Origin: Larix kaempferi
Lineage: Eukaryota; Streptophyta; Pinopsida; Pinales; Pinaceae
Direction of reading: 5' to 3'
Length of the DNA stretch: 64,000 bases
Assembly (NCBI GenBank): GCA_027924585.1
Contig: BSBM01000602.1
Span: forward strand, 7,563,501 to 7,627,500
Made by a program: the position numbers and the translations under genes. Below, one piece after another: positions 47,214 to 58,460 of the stretch (position 1 is its first letter; the number at the start of each line of letters is the position of its first letter). Below the pieces are notes generated by a model that did no database searches, had not been told where the DNA came from, and saw nothing but the letters and a program-made list of their open reading frames with translations.

Positions 47214-47861
47214 TAACCCGATAAGAAGACACTATGGACCTGCGGAAGCTAGGGCTTCTTGATTTTTGGGTTTCTCTCCACAGATCTTCAAAGACAGGAG
47301 GCTAGATTGACTCTCTTGGCAAGGGCGCATCTTTCCGTCGAAACAGAATCCAACTATGAGCATTTTCAGTTTTGACTTAATCTCTATTGCGAGAAAATTA
47401 GGGCTTCGAAGAAAGTTGGAATTTTTGTAATATGAGTCCATGGCTCGATGCTCCTCTAAACAATCAAAATTTAGAGACCAAGATCGAACTTTTTGGTTGG
47501 GAAGAAGGTCGGGCTTGATCAAACCCTAGTTGGAACTTCTGAAATCTGAGACCACGACTGTCTGCTCCTCTGAAAAATCGAATTTTAGAGCTTTGGATCG
47601 AACTTTTTGGTTGGGTGAAGCTCCAGGAAATTCAAACCCTAATTTAGGGTCCTCTCAAGTGAATATGGAAGTTTCAAAAGCAATTTTGAGGGGTGAAACT
47701 TTGCAAAATTCAAATTCTGAGTATGCCAGCTTGACCAGCGCAGCAAGGCGCATCTTTTTAGGGTTTCTCTGACAAAACCTAATCTAGCTCTAGATCCAGT
47801 TCTCAACAAATCAAGTGGTAAGACCTAAATCTTTTATTTCCATTTGAGTTTCTCATTAAAA

Positions 47862-48604
47862 TGTCTCACCACACCAAGCTTGAGGATAAGCTTGAAGGGG
47901 CTGATAACTTTTGAGCATGGAAGTATAGGATTGGGTTAATCCTAGAGGAGAATGAGTTGGACACTTACATAAGCGATGAGGTTCTAGTTCCAAAGGGAGA
48001 AGAGGCTAAGACCTCACAGAAGAAGAACTTGGTCAAAGCCAAGAGAATCATTGTTGATTCCATCAAAGACCATCTCATACCTCATGTGTCTTCCCTAAAG
48101 ACACCTAAGGAGATGTTTGTCTCATTGATCTAGTTGTTTGATGGAAAGAACATAAATCAGAAGATGAATCTACGAAACCAATTGAAGGGGTAAAGCTCTA
48201 GAATGGAGAGACCATCCATTCCTACTTTTCTAAGGTCTCTCAAATCAAGGAACAACTTGAAGCTGTGGATGAAGTAGTGGAAAACGGAGAAATTGTAATG
48301 ACCACTTTCAATGGCCTACCTAGGTCATGGGACTCCTTCATCCAAGGAATCTGTGCAAGAAAGAAATTGATCTCTTTTAGTAGACTGTGGGAGGTATATT
48401 CACAAGAAGAAGCTAGGCTTGTGGCCCAAGAAGAAAAGATGGGGAATGAAGATCAAGCTATCACAGCACATACCAAGAAGAGGAAGAGGGAGCCATCTCA
48501 TAACAAGAGATCTTCACACCACCATCATCATAGAGATAAGAAAGATCTGAGATGCTTTACATGTAATGAGAAGGGACACTTTTCCCTCAGATTGTCCTAA
48601 GAAC
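47862..48604 (+). pseudogene. copia B gag (stops and frameshift)
   Basis: It begins MSHHTKLEDKLEGADNF and continues after a TGA with AWKYRIGLILEENELDTYI, KAKRIIVDSIKDHLIPHV, the N-terminal copia gag profile. Two more stops and a frameshift follow; the second half (48265-48600) reads MTTFNGLPRSWDSFIQGI, then a basic stretch, a run of five His, and RCFTCNEKGHFS, the start of a zinc knuckle that then loses frame. A (caa)n run at 48602-48619 follows. Confidence 0.88.
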
Positions 48605-50140
48605 AACAACAACAACAATCTGACAGGTATGACTTACGGGTATGTTTTTAAATCTGTTAATTTTATGATATGTTTGTCTTCATGTTATTGAATTTAGTAA
48701 CAATCTTGATTAATTTTAGACTTGTCTTATCACCCTAGTAAAAGTATGAATGCATGACAGAAGACATTCATTGATTAGAGTTATGACACTTATGATTGTA
48801 CTAATGCACTATGGTGTTGTATGAGGATAATGTTATCCGCTAACATGAAAGGTACAAATCAAGTTCTATATCAAGACCATGGTGCCATGAAGACAAAGAC
48901 TCATCCATAGTCATGGATCACATAGAAGCTCTACTTAGGAGGTATGTATATTTTGGTTCTACAATGGTTAACTTATGAGTTATGCAGGTCATTGAATAGA
49001 ACAAGAAGACATTGGTAGATATAACTAGCAAATATGATAACCAGGTATGTTTTTTCCTATATCAAGTTAGAATCCTACCTTGTGTTAGGATCTTATACTT
49101 TTGTATGAATAATTATTCTTGAAGTTAGAAGTTTAAGTAATCAACGGTTTATGCATATTATGTTTCTTACTTTGATTGATGATATGACTAACCAGAAGAG
49201 TCCTATGGTCAATAAGAATATGCATGAGTATTAGAAGTCCTCCCTGAAACCTTGAATACTGATGCTTGTGATAAATTACCTGTGTGTGAAATGTTCATGA
49301 CCATACATGATTAAGATTATTTAGGATCATAATGTTATGATAGTATTGAGATTATACTAATGGATGTATGATTATATATGAGATCTTGAGGATGACACTA
49401 TCATGACACTAGTGCACACTTAAGCATGCATAGTGGTCCAAGATGGATATAAGTTCAAGGACAGGTAGTCCGGGAAGCAAAGATCAAAAAGGAGCACAAT
49501 CCAATAGTTCCTGCAAGGAAGCAAACATCCAGAGGGAGCACTCCAGGAAGTAAAGATCAAGAAGGAGTCCACCCTACAACTAAACAAAGATAAGTATTTG
49601 AATTATCATTTCTTACTACTTAAATGATATTGTTCATTCATGTACATACTTATGCTCCTAGATTTAGGTTATGTATTATGCATATTAGAATAATTGCATT
49701 AATGAACAGTATACTACTAATATGCATGTAATGGGTAAGTGGCCTATGGCACTGTACAACATTCCATTGCTACTTATTTAGAATGAAACCTCTTTGCTAA
49801 CATGTTGGGAGTTATGCACACTCTTAAAAAATGTTCTGGTAAAGATGGAAGGCATCTAGAAAGTTTTCGTGTGAATACGGGATATGGACAAATGTTGTAT
49901 TGAATCATTGGCTAAAATAATTGCATGACTGTATGACATATGTTTTTATGCATAAGATTTTGTTATGAAAACTATGAGAAGTTTCCAATCATGCAATTGA
50001 ATTTGACTTGAAGGAAAGATCGTGTACAATCACCTACCAGGACAACAACATTTGTCCCAGCAACGAAGTTCATGAAAACTATCTACTGAAGATATTGAAG
50101 AATCTGAAGTTCCCAGGATCCGAGATGAAGTAATGAAATG
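48605..50140 (+). other. Non-coding 1.5-kb segment replacing protease and integrase
   Basis: No protease DSG, pre-integrase HHCC or DD35E motif could be found in any frame. The segment is AT-rich and has several sites like splice donors (cag|gtatga 48626, gag|gtatgt near 48942, cag|gtatgt near 49044) and acceptors (atgcag near 48986, aaccag near 49195). A ggaagcaaagatcaa phrase recurs at about 49469 and 49550. It may be captured genomic DNA or an unrecognised spacer. Confidence 0.6.
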
Positions 50141-50933
50141 ATGCCATGATCGAAGAGTACCAATCGATCATGAAGAATGATGTTTGGGATGTGGTCCCGA
50201 GAACAGAAGGGAAGTTTGTTGTGACTTCCAAGTGGATCTATAAGATCAAGCATGCTGCAGGTGGTAGCATAGAGAAATACAAGGCGAGGTTTGTAGCTTG
50301 TGGCTTCTCCCAGAAAGAGGGAATAGACTATGAAGAGACTTTTTCTCCTGTAGCCAGATACACTTCCATCAGAACAATACTTGCTTTGGTTGCAGTGATG
50401 AAGTGGAAGATACACCAGATGGATGTCAAGACAGCTTTCTTAAATGGTGTAGTCGAGGAGGAAGTGTATGTGGAGCAGTCGCTTGGTTTTGAGACACATG
50501 ACAGGAAGTCATATGTGTGCAGATTGAAAAAAGCCTTGTATGGATTGAAGCGAGCTCCTAGGAATTGGTATGGTAGGATGGACAGTTCCTATCTAGTTTG
50601 GGCTTTACTAAGAGTAAAGCGGATTCCAAACTTTACTACAAGGTTGAGGAAGGAAATCAAGTTATACTTCTATTGTATGTGGATGACCTGTTTGTTACAG
50701 GTGAGGATAGATTGATTGCCGATACGAAGAGGAAGCTTGCTTCCGAGTTCGCGATTAAGGACTTGGGGATGATGCACTACTTTCTAGGCATGGAGGTGTG
50801 GCAGAGTGCAGATGGAATCTTCCTTGGACAAGGGAAGTCTGCAGTAGAGATCCTGAAGCAATTTGGGATGATGGACTGCAAGGCCATGGCCACACCTATG
50901 GCATCGAACCTGAATATTCTGTGTGATGCTTAA
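50141..50933 (+). pseudogene. copia B reverse transcriptase (frameshifted)
   Basis: The first frame (50146 on) shows MIEEYQSIMKNDVWDVV, WIYKIKHAAGGSIEKYK, TFSPVARYTSIR, HQMDVKTAFLNG and ALYGLKRAPRNWY. It shifts near 50580 into the frame of 50598-50933, with LLLYVDDLFVTGED (YVDD at 50676-50687), KDLGMMHYFLGMEVW and GIFLGQGKSAVEIL, ending at a TAA. The residues are close to family A RT. Catalytic Asp residues are all present. Confidence 0.92.
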
Positions 50934-51638
50934 TCTGAGCTGGTTAATGTTACGATGTATTGACAAATGATTGGGTCCCTAATGTACCTGACGAACACAA
51001 GACCAGATATTTGCTTTGCTGTGAACACATTGAGCCAGTTCCTGACGGATCCGAGAAGTGTTCACCTGGTTGCTGTAAAGCATATTCTGAGGTACCTAAA
51101 GGGTGCAGTTGACTATGGGCTCAAGTATGATGCGAATCAAAAGTTTAACCTGGAAGGTTATGTTGATTCAGATTGGGAAGGCAGTGTTGTAGATAGGAAG
51201 AGCACATCAGGGTGTTGATTCAGTATGGTATCAGGTGTGATCTCTTGGTTTAGCAAATTGCAAACCTGCGTAGCACTGAGTACAGCCGAAGTAGAGTATG
51301 TCGTAACTTGTTCGGCTAGTTGTGAGGTAGTATGGCTGAGGAAGCTACTATATGAGCTATTTGATCTCCTGTTGGATGCTACCTGTATCTTCTATGACAA
51401 CCAGAGTTGTGTGAAGTTGTCTGAGAACCCGGTGTTCCATGACAGGTCAAAGCACATTGAGATCAAATATCACTATATTAGGGACATGGTGCAGAGAGGA
51501 GCAGTGAAGCTCCTGTATGTTGCGACGGACGAGCAGATAGTCGATGTGTCGACCAAGCCGCTGGCCAGAGTGAAGTTTGACTACTTCAAAGAGAGGCTTG
51601 GTGTACTTCAGATCAAGATTCCCTCTAAGGGAAAGTGA
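50934..51638 (+). pseudogene. copia B RNase H (one in-frame stop)
   Basis: MIGSLMYLTNTRPDICFAVN leads into ILRYLKGAVDYGLKY, GYVDSDWEGSVVDRKSTSG, a TGA at 51216, then SGVISWFSKLQTCVALSTAE, DNQSCVKLSENPVFHDRSKH and ATDEQIVDVSTKPL. The frame is that of the second RT segment. It ends at 51638, followed by 0.9 kb of non-coding DNA before the LTR. Confidence 0.92.
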
Positions 51639-51832
51639 TGAATCCGGAGACACAAATGCACATGATCCATTCTCACATGGTGGTGAGATGTAAGGGCTTA
51701 GTGAAGCCTTTCCCGGATGGTCAGAGGAGAGACCTTCCATGTCGGTGAGTGTAAGTGCTGTGTTATGTGCATCTGGGATGTGTTGTGCGGACTATGAGGT
51801 GATCTGAAGACGATGAGGTAACGGTATAGTAC

Positions 51833-52295
51833 ACAGGTTTTGCAAAGGCATGTAATAATTCTTGAGATGCTCTTGACAGGTTTTGTACTGACATGTAATC
51901 AGTCCTGGGAGATATTGACAGGTTTTGCAGAGGCATGTAATAAGTCCTGGGATGCTCTTGACAGGTTTTCTAGTGACATGTAATCAGTCCTGGGAGATCT
52001 TGATAGGTTTTGTAGAGGCATGTAATAAGTCCTGGGATGCTCTTGACAGGTTTTGTAGTGACATGTAATCAGTCCTGGGAGATCTTGACAGGTTTTGCAG
52101 AAGCCTGTAATAAGTCCTGGGATGCTCTTGACAGGTTTTGCACTGGCATATAATCAGTCCTGGGAGATCCTGCAGGTTTTGCAAAAGCATATAATTAGTC
52201 CTGAGATGCTCTTGCAGGTTTTGCAGAGGCAGTGTAATCAGTATTGGGAGATCTTGTAGGTGTTGCAGAGGCAGTGTAATCAGTCCTGAGGTGTA
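51833..52295 (+). repeat. Alternating 43/42-bp tandem array (85-bp dimer) in copia B
   Basis: Eleven units start at 51833, 51876, 51918, 51961, 52003, 52046, 52088, 52131, 52173, 52215 and 52257. Two forms alternate, one with agaggcatgtaataagtcct and one with tgacatgtaatcagtcctgg, giving a higher-order 85-bp period. It lies between RNase H and the 3' LTR. Confidence 0.95.
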
Positions 52296-52515
52296 CTCAC
52301 TTGATGGCTTGCTCGTAGAGATGATGAAGACCTACATGGAGGCTAGGCCTACAACCAGCATGAAAAAGGGTCGGCTCTCTAGAACTTCCTAAGACGAGTA
52401 GATTGGAGATTGATTGAGATAGAAGCAGATACGATGACGATGATTTGATGATCCAAAGAAGAAGACTTGTGCTAGAAGACCTGTGTCGAGAAATACCTTC
52501 CTAGTTAAGAGGGAG

Positions 52516-53055
52516 TGTCGATGTATATGTAACTTCGGCATGTATTTCATAAATGTATATTGTATCCCTATAGAGAGGTTATTATTCCTTTGCACGGAAG
52601 TGTCGTCATTTGTATTTACAAGTGTCGTAACTTATACAAGAGGGGTTTTTAGACCACCAAGTGTGGGGTTGACCCTGAGTTGGGTTACTATGGGCTATTA
52701 GACTCTCCTAGAGAAGTCGGCCTTGTTAGGTTATTAGGCAAGTCGAGTTGTGTATAAATAGAGTGAGGGTGTCACTCTATTTCATCATTCACTTACTCAT
52801 CTATCTCTCACTTGAGTGATGCGCACTAGTGGAGGAGGAGAAGCTCCTAAGGAGTCTATTTCTTGTACTTGGGTTTTGTATCCTTGCTCTTTCTATCTCA
52901 GAGTTAGTTGCAGGGTTTTTCACCTTCTTGGTTTTCCCCAAGGAAACTCTGTGTCTATTGTCTCTTGTGCTTGTCTCTTATGATTGATATGTTGTGATTG
53001 TTATTCTCTCAGATAAGATCCTAGATCATATTGAATTAATGCTCAAAATCTAACA
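52516..53055 (+). repeat. 3' LTR of copia B
   Basis: 540 bp, tgtcgatgtat to ctaaca, preceded by a purine tract (aagagggag). TATA box tataaatag at 52753-52761. Followed by target duplication cctgc. Confidence 0.92.
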
Positions 53056-53060
53056 CCTGC

Positions 53061-54423
53061 AACACATTCACTTCAATAAAAAAGGAATTAAGTTTTATAT
53101 AAGTCTCACGGATACGTACTGCTAATACAGGAACTTGGAATCTTAGAGTCATTCCCAGTTTCATTTGTACTAAATTCGTCACCATGCATACATCTTAAAC
53201 AAGTGTTGGATTGCATGCTTTGTTACAAATATTAATAGCAACAATACAACTCTTTTTGATCCTTTTACACTCAAGGATGCCTCATTTCAATTGGATTTTC
53301 AGGTTTATGTCCCTATTTCCTGGTAGGACCTATTTAAGAGGATATGAAGCTAACTGTTAAGAGATTATGCCTGAGAATATAACCAGCATAGATCCATCTT
53401 AAGCCCGGTTCTATCAAGCACTGAGAGGCATCAAATTTCTTGGTGTAAATTTTCTTCCTAATGTGTAAAAAATTTGAGATAAAAACATTTACCCTCAAGA
53501 AATTTAATCCCTCTCCGTACTTAATAGATTAGGGTTTAAGATGGATCTATGTTGGTTTTAGTTTTTTTATCTTTATGGAAAATTTAAAATTAAATAGAAA
53601 TATGTTGTCGAATAGCTTTATTTAATTTTTTGTTGTAGCTTTATTTAATTTTTTGTTATTGCCACGTCAGTCAGCGTTACCCACGTTACGTGACAAAATA
53701 TCCACCATACTGGGCTGAAGAACACCTCGCTACTCTCGGTGCAATCAAGTGACTTTTCTGTGAGTAGAAGAATGCTTTGCTCACAATTGGCACTAAGGTT
53801 TGTTCCAACTGTTGTTAGTTTTTGGTTTCTCTGAGTTGTTCTCCTAGAAAGAGGATGCATGAGTGTTGAAGGAGATTCCTTGCTGGATGGGTGTGCCATG
53901 TGGGAGAGATTCCCTTATGTCCATATGACAATTTTCTTACACCGATGATGCTTGGAATTTTGTATATTTGGTCAGTGTGAGATTATGATAGATTCTATGA
54001 CAGATATGACATATTCCTCTTACACATTATGAAGCGAATTACACATGCTAAGTAGGGTGCATCCCTTGTTACATGTGGCTGTTGATTCCTTTCAGTAAAG
54101 ATATTATTAGCCATTACTTTTGTAACCGTTGTTTCCTCTCTTATCAGCTTTAACTTAGTAAGGGAGGGAACACTAGTTAGGCTTATATACAGTGAGCTTG
54201 AGTAGAGTGATTCTACAAAGAGTGTACTAAGGTTTGTGAGAAGCCATTGTAGTACCTTGAGGGCAGTATTTTAACATTCTTATTGTGTGAATGAGAAGAT
54301 AGGGATTATTGTTATAAAATTTTGTTTGTTGTCCACTATATTTATTGTGCTAATTTATTAGATCTAGTCTTTATCTGTTTGCAGGGTTGAAACTTGATCT
54401 CATCTTCTGAAATGTGGTGTCTA
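53061..54423 (+). other. Unassigned; right part probably older LTR-like sequence
   Basis: 53061-53930 shows nothing coding apart from a short duplication of tagctttatttaatttttt near 53616 and 53637. From about 53940 to 54423 the sequence has a TATA-like ttatatac at about 54182. It seems to continue after the solo LTR (55092-55237), where it ends ...ttacgaca before tggttttagagc. I infer an interrupted LTR; its left end was not found. Confidence 0.4.
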
Positions 54424-54428
54424 CACTC

Positions 54429-55086
54429 TGTTGAAATAATATGCAGCTGTGGAAGATATTCTTATTGTATTTGTCTTATATTTGATCATGTAAAAACCCT
54501 AAAAGATCAATGTTATATTGTACTTGTAAAACATGTAATGCCGGCTCAAGAAGATTCCAGAAGAAATAATAAATAAACAATATTATGTTGCTCCCTAGAC
54601 AAGTCGGCCCAGTCAAACAATATTATGTTGCTCCCTAGACAAGTCGGTCCAGTCAAGTAGACAAGTCTGCCCAACAGTGAAAAAGGCCACCCAGGACAAG
54701 TATAAATAAGGGGTGGCATGTCCTCATTTGGATACCAAGCAAGTGAAGTGAGATCTGCTCCATAAGTGCACATGGGAGAGTAGCTGCCGCTGGAGGAGGA
54801 CTTTTATTTCAAGTTCTATCTTATCTTGTCTTTGTATCTTCTATTCTTGGGGCATCTTTGTATGAGAGAGCTTTAGCTCTTCATTGTATTGACTTTGTAA
54901 TTTGTTGACGAATCTATACTGAGAAGTTCTGTTGGGTTTTTCCTGTGAAAGGGTTTTCCCGGGATAAATCTTTGTCTATTGTTGAATGTATTTCTTCCAG
55001 TGATCCTTATGCATGCAGTTATTATGATGTGATATGATAAATTGAATGAAAGTCTCACATATTTGCTCTTAAGTAAAGTTCTAACA
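54429..55086 (+). repeat. Solo LTR with perfect target duplication
   Basis: 658 bp from tgttgaaataat to agttctaaca, flanked by cactc at 54424-54428 and again at 55087-55091. It contains a TATA box tataaataag at 54701, a 40-bp tandem duplication (units at 54575 and 54615), and a U5-like stretch similar in style to the copia B LTR. No internal region is attached, so it is a recombination product of a complete element. Confidence 0.88.
54575..54654 (+). repeat. 40-bp tandem duplication in the solo LTR
   Basis: Two units starting at 54575 and 54615 with one difference, in the U3 part upstream of the TATA box. Confidence 0.93.
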
Positions 55087-55091
55087 CACTC

Positions 55092-55249
55092 TTGAATTTG
55101 CTATTTAGCAATTGTGTTTGTATAGATCTGAAATTGGATTAGTGGTTCTAGTTTTTCTGTTTTAGTTGTAGGTAATTCTCTGAGTGTAGTTATGTGTAGC
55201 ATGTGGATGTAAAATTTCAAGATGTAAAATTACGACATGGTTTTAGAGC
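55092..55249 (+). repeat. Right part of an older interrupted LTR and decayed primer site
   Basis: The sequence ends gtaaaattacgaca at 55237, followed by tggttttagagc at 55238-55249, which differs from the usual initiator-Met primer site at two positions. Together with 54.0-54.4 kb this suggests an LTR into which the solo LTR inserted. Confidence 0.45.
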
Positions 55250-56200
55250 TCTACATCTAAGATTCTCCACATCCATGTATGGATTGGACTGTCACCTGTG
55301 AGAGGGAGAATCTTAGTGGATGTGATACCCATAAGACTCCAAAGATTGGAGTGATCCATGCCTGTGAGAGGCACTGCGACCATTAGAGGTTGTGGGTTAG
55401 ATGCTTGTGTAGCTCCAGTGATTGGAGTGGATTTGTTGCTTGCGATAGGTGCAATGTACTTGTGATAGGTTGATTTCAGTGTCTGATCTGTTTGTTGAAG
55501 TGTATTCTAGTCTCTAGGTTCCTAGGATGACTACTCTTGGTCTTAGAGAGTGTGACTGTCTATAAGGTGCTTCTAACATTGCATCTTGGAAGTGTCGACT
55601 GTAGGTCTTGTTGTAGGAGATGGATCTTTGGGGGATTGTAAAAGGGATTGCCATTCCTCCAATTAATGCTACTTTGATGGCTATGTTGACCACCAAGTCA
55701 GCTAGGTGGGAAACCATGTACCATGAAGATAAATGAAGTGTACCTTACAAAATATTCAAGCTTCAAATGACTCAGCAGGGCAATATTGCCCCTTTCTTCT
55801 CTTCTTCTTCTTCATGAAATTGCTGCACCCCTGCGGGGAGTTTGTAAGGATGTGTCCGCATGATGGTCAATGTTTTGTAAAACTTAGTTGCCTAGGATTG
55901 TATCATTAGGGAATTCCTTTCATCGAGTGTTTTTTCTCCTCGGATAATTAACTTTGCTCTTTAGCAATTTTAATTATTGGAGTTTTTCACTTAAAATTCC
56001 TGCAAAGTGGTGAAAGGCGTTCTAATGATCGATCCCGTGGGGTGATTAAGGTCTAGGAGTGTTGTATATTACCATGCTAGACATTATCCAAAGTATTGTG
56101 GAATTTCATTAAGTTTTGCCTAGTATTTTTAAAAAAATTGTAATTAAAAAATGTCCCCCAACATAAATTCTTGTATTGTAAAAGAGGGATAAGTGGCTCC
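55250..56200. other. Possible internal region of the older LTR element; no coding
   Basis: Motifs such as gtgagagg and gattggagtg recur between 55260 and 55480. No gag or pol domain was recognised. A small CT-rich patch (ttctcttcttcttcttca) is at about 55796. Confidence 0.35.
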
Positions 56201-57440
56201 TAGTGCCCATAAATAGGAGTACGGGTACTCAAAACCAATGGCTTGAGGCCCCCTACACCCTTGGACCAAGTTTGGAGTCAAGTCATTAAGTTTTGATAGG
56301 GTTTTGGCCAAGTTTTCCTAAGTCAGTAAAACAATCAGGAAAAATTGCCTATAATTAAAAATGACAATTTTTTGTAAAGTGTCTAAAGTCACATGGAAAG
56401 GGGGAATTATGTTTTCCAAAGTCATATTATGCACCAAGAGGGAAATCAAAGGCAAAAATGCCCCCCCCATGTAAAGTTTCAAGAGTTTGAAGTTGTCTCC
56501 CTAAGGGGGGCACCCTCTCTCACCATGGGAATTGAGAAAATTTGAAATAAGCCAAAGCAGGGGGTCCCACCTTCATGATTTCCTCCCTTTGGCCTAGCAA
56601 TAAATTATAAAACATGGGAAGGGGGTTTTGTTCCCCCCATTTTTTGGATTATTAACCCATGGAAGTGTGCCCCCTTCATGGGCCCCCTTTCTATTCAAGT
56701 GACAAATATCACTCATGCAAAGGGACTGTCCCCTCTCTCTTTTTCTATAAAAGGAGGTCTCTCCTTCTCATCTGGGTTACAATCTCTTGACTCTTTCAAG
56801 CTCTCATTCTCTCTCACTCTCTTGCTCTCATTTTGCTCTCATTTTTGTGAGCCATTGTAATTTCCATCCATTTTGGCTCTCTAATAAAAATCTTTGGAGG
56901 AAAGCTGGTGTTTCTTTGTGTTCCATGGTGGTTTGCTGTTGTGCTCCACTGTTGCTCAAGCTATTGGAGGCCAAAGAGGCAAATTTCTTTGCCTTGGTGA
57001 GATCTATTCATTTTTGTTTAAATTTCACGAGTTTTTAGATTTTGTAGTTAAGAAGTTCATTCTTTCTTTGTTGAATAACATGATTTCTTAATTCATTGTT
57101 TGAAACATACATTTTATTAGTTTGTGTAGCAAAATCTATCAAGTTGTGGGTTACCAAAATTTGGAGAGTGGGATTCCTCGGTTGGATGCCCCATTGCTTG
57201 AAAGCCTTAAGAGCAAAGGACATTTTTTCCTCGCTTTCCACTAAAATTTCTGCACATTTTTTTACATCTTATTTACACTTTAAAATATTACTTAAAATAC
57301 TCATTTTCATAAGTTATTTTGAGTTAGTTAATCTACAAAATTTTCAGAAATTTATGTACATAATTTTACACTAATATTCAGTGTCCCAAAGTGATTTTGG
57401 GCACTCTTTACTGTATATTTGCTTGTTGTTTTGTGCAGGT
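56201..57440 (+). promoter_or_regulatory. Promoter-like region, possibly part of a long LTR
   Basis: tataaaagg at 56746-56754 is a good TATA box. About 30-40 bp on, a CT-rich stretch (ctctcattctctctcactct) gives a plausible initiation zone, and aataaaaatc at 56882 could be a poly-A signal. A second TATA-like ataaatagg lies at about 56210. TATA, a short R-like region and a poly-A signal within 150 bp is the layout of an LTR, as in long gypsy LTRs, but neither TG..CA ends nor a primer site were identified. Confidence 0.35.
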
Positions 57441-58084
57441 TCTTAGCAAAATAAAGAGAGACTCTGCCAAAATTTTGGTAGAAAAGAGTTCAAAAGACCC
57501 CCAAGATTCCCTACTTCAAAGGACATTGCCAAGAGGGGCCCAAAACCCCTTTCCTTTTCTCTTTCTCTCAAATTTCTGCTGCAAAATTCTTTTTCTCATT
57601 GTAAGGGCCAAGAGAATCTCTTGAGCCCACTTTCCATTTCCTCTAAGTTTCAAATATTATCTCAAAATTTTATTTAAGCCTCTCATTGCATGCAAAGGAA
57701 GTTGGGCTTTGCCCACTCTTGCATAGCGAAAGAAGAAGGCTAGGATTTAGATTTTCATTTACACTCGCAAGTTTTTTTTTTTGCCCCACTTCGTCCATTC
57801 GGAAGAGGATTGAGTGGAGGCTATTAGTTTGTTTTTGCTTTCATTTCTTTATTTGTGCCCACACCTTGCAAGAGAAGTGGCTCTGCCCATCGTTGCAATA
57901 TTGTGTCGGCTAGATTTTGTTTAAAGTTCATTTTTAATTATTTATTTCAAGTAAATAAATCTTGTCCCACTTTTGCCCCGTATTTCCTCCCCTTGCCGTT
58001 TGTCCAATCCCAAGTGAAAAGAAAGGGCAAACGTTCGAGTCGGCTAGTTTTAATAGGCACTTTAACAACTTATTTTGAAATTGA
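57441..58084. other. Unassigned, with loosely repeated segments
   Basis: Three segments share a gggctttgccca / ggctctgccca / gtcggctag flavour (about 57700, 57870, 58035), suggesting degenerate repetition. No coding domain recognised. Confidence 0.35.
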
Positions 58085-58460
58085 GAAAATAAGGATTAGT
58101 TGTGGAGCTAGAGGGGTAGAGGCTGAAGGGAGCCTCATGGCACAAATCAGCCTTCCAGTTTCTGGAAAATCAGAGACAGTGAAGTGCATATTTTGGGACT
58201 GTCGATTCGCTAGAGATTGCTGGCAGTACACATAGGATCAACACTCTTCTTTATTTCAAGAAAAGGTGCATTGGAGAGTTGCAATCCTTGTTGACTGTAG
58301 ATATCTACTGCTTGCTGACTTCACAGGAATTTGGCACTACCTCCGAGTTACTGCATTGTTCACCATATGGAAGCCAAGGTGCAAGTTTATTTTTGATAAC
58401 AAGGTCAGCTCAATTCAGTGTTTGTGTTGTAACTGGAAGGAAGAGGTATGTATGCAATTG
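58085..58460 (+). pseudogene. LINE C-terminal zinc-binding (zf-RVT) remnant, left part
   Basis: Plus-strand reading gives SGKSETVKCIFWDCRFARDC, then LLLADFTGIWHYLRVTALF, TIWKPRCKFIFDNK and NWKEEVCMQL. The ET..C.FWDC..AR..W pattern is the zinc-binding segment after RT in plant LINEs. It ends abruptly at the insertion point of the minus-strand LINE (58461) and resumes at 59889 in the same reading sense. Confidence 0.68.

Larger units (their letters stand above)
46653..53055 (+). mobile_element. Ty1/copia element, family B, lacking recognisable protease/integrase
   Basis: LTRs at 46653-47201 (549 bp) and 52516-53055 (540 bp) are flanked by identical pentamers cctgc (46648-46652, 53056-53060). 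The primer site tggtatcagagc is at 47202. Gag, then RT and RNase H, are recognisable and related to family A; where protease and integrase should be (48605-50140) no domain is found. A long tandem array follows RNase H. The 9-bp LTR length difference is a duplication of gtgtcgcaa in the 5' LTR. The LTRs differ more than those of the other complete elements, so this is an older insertion. Confidence 0.93.

Noticed and set aside
51833-52295. CRISPR-like array (regular 42-43-bp units)
   Set aside because: There are no unique spacers; the whole unit repeats, two forms alternate, and the array lies inside a plant retrotransposon.
54511-55086. Solo LTR starting at tgttatattg (54511)
   Set aside because: The flank there (atcaa) does not match the right flank; starting at 54429 gives identical cactc on both sides.
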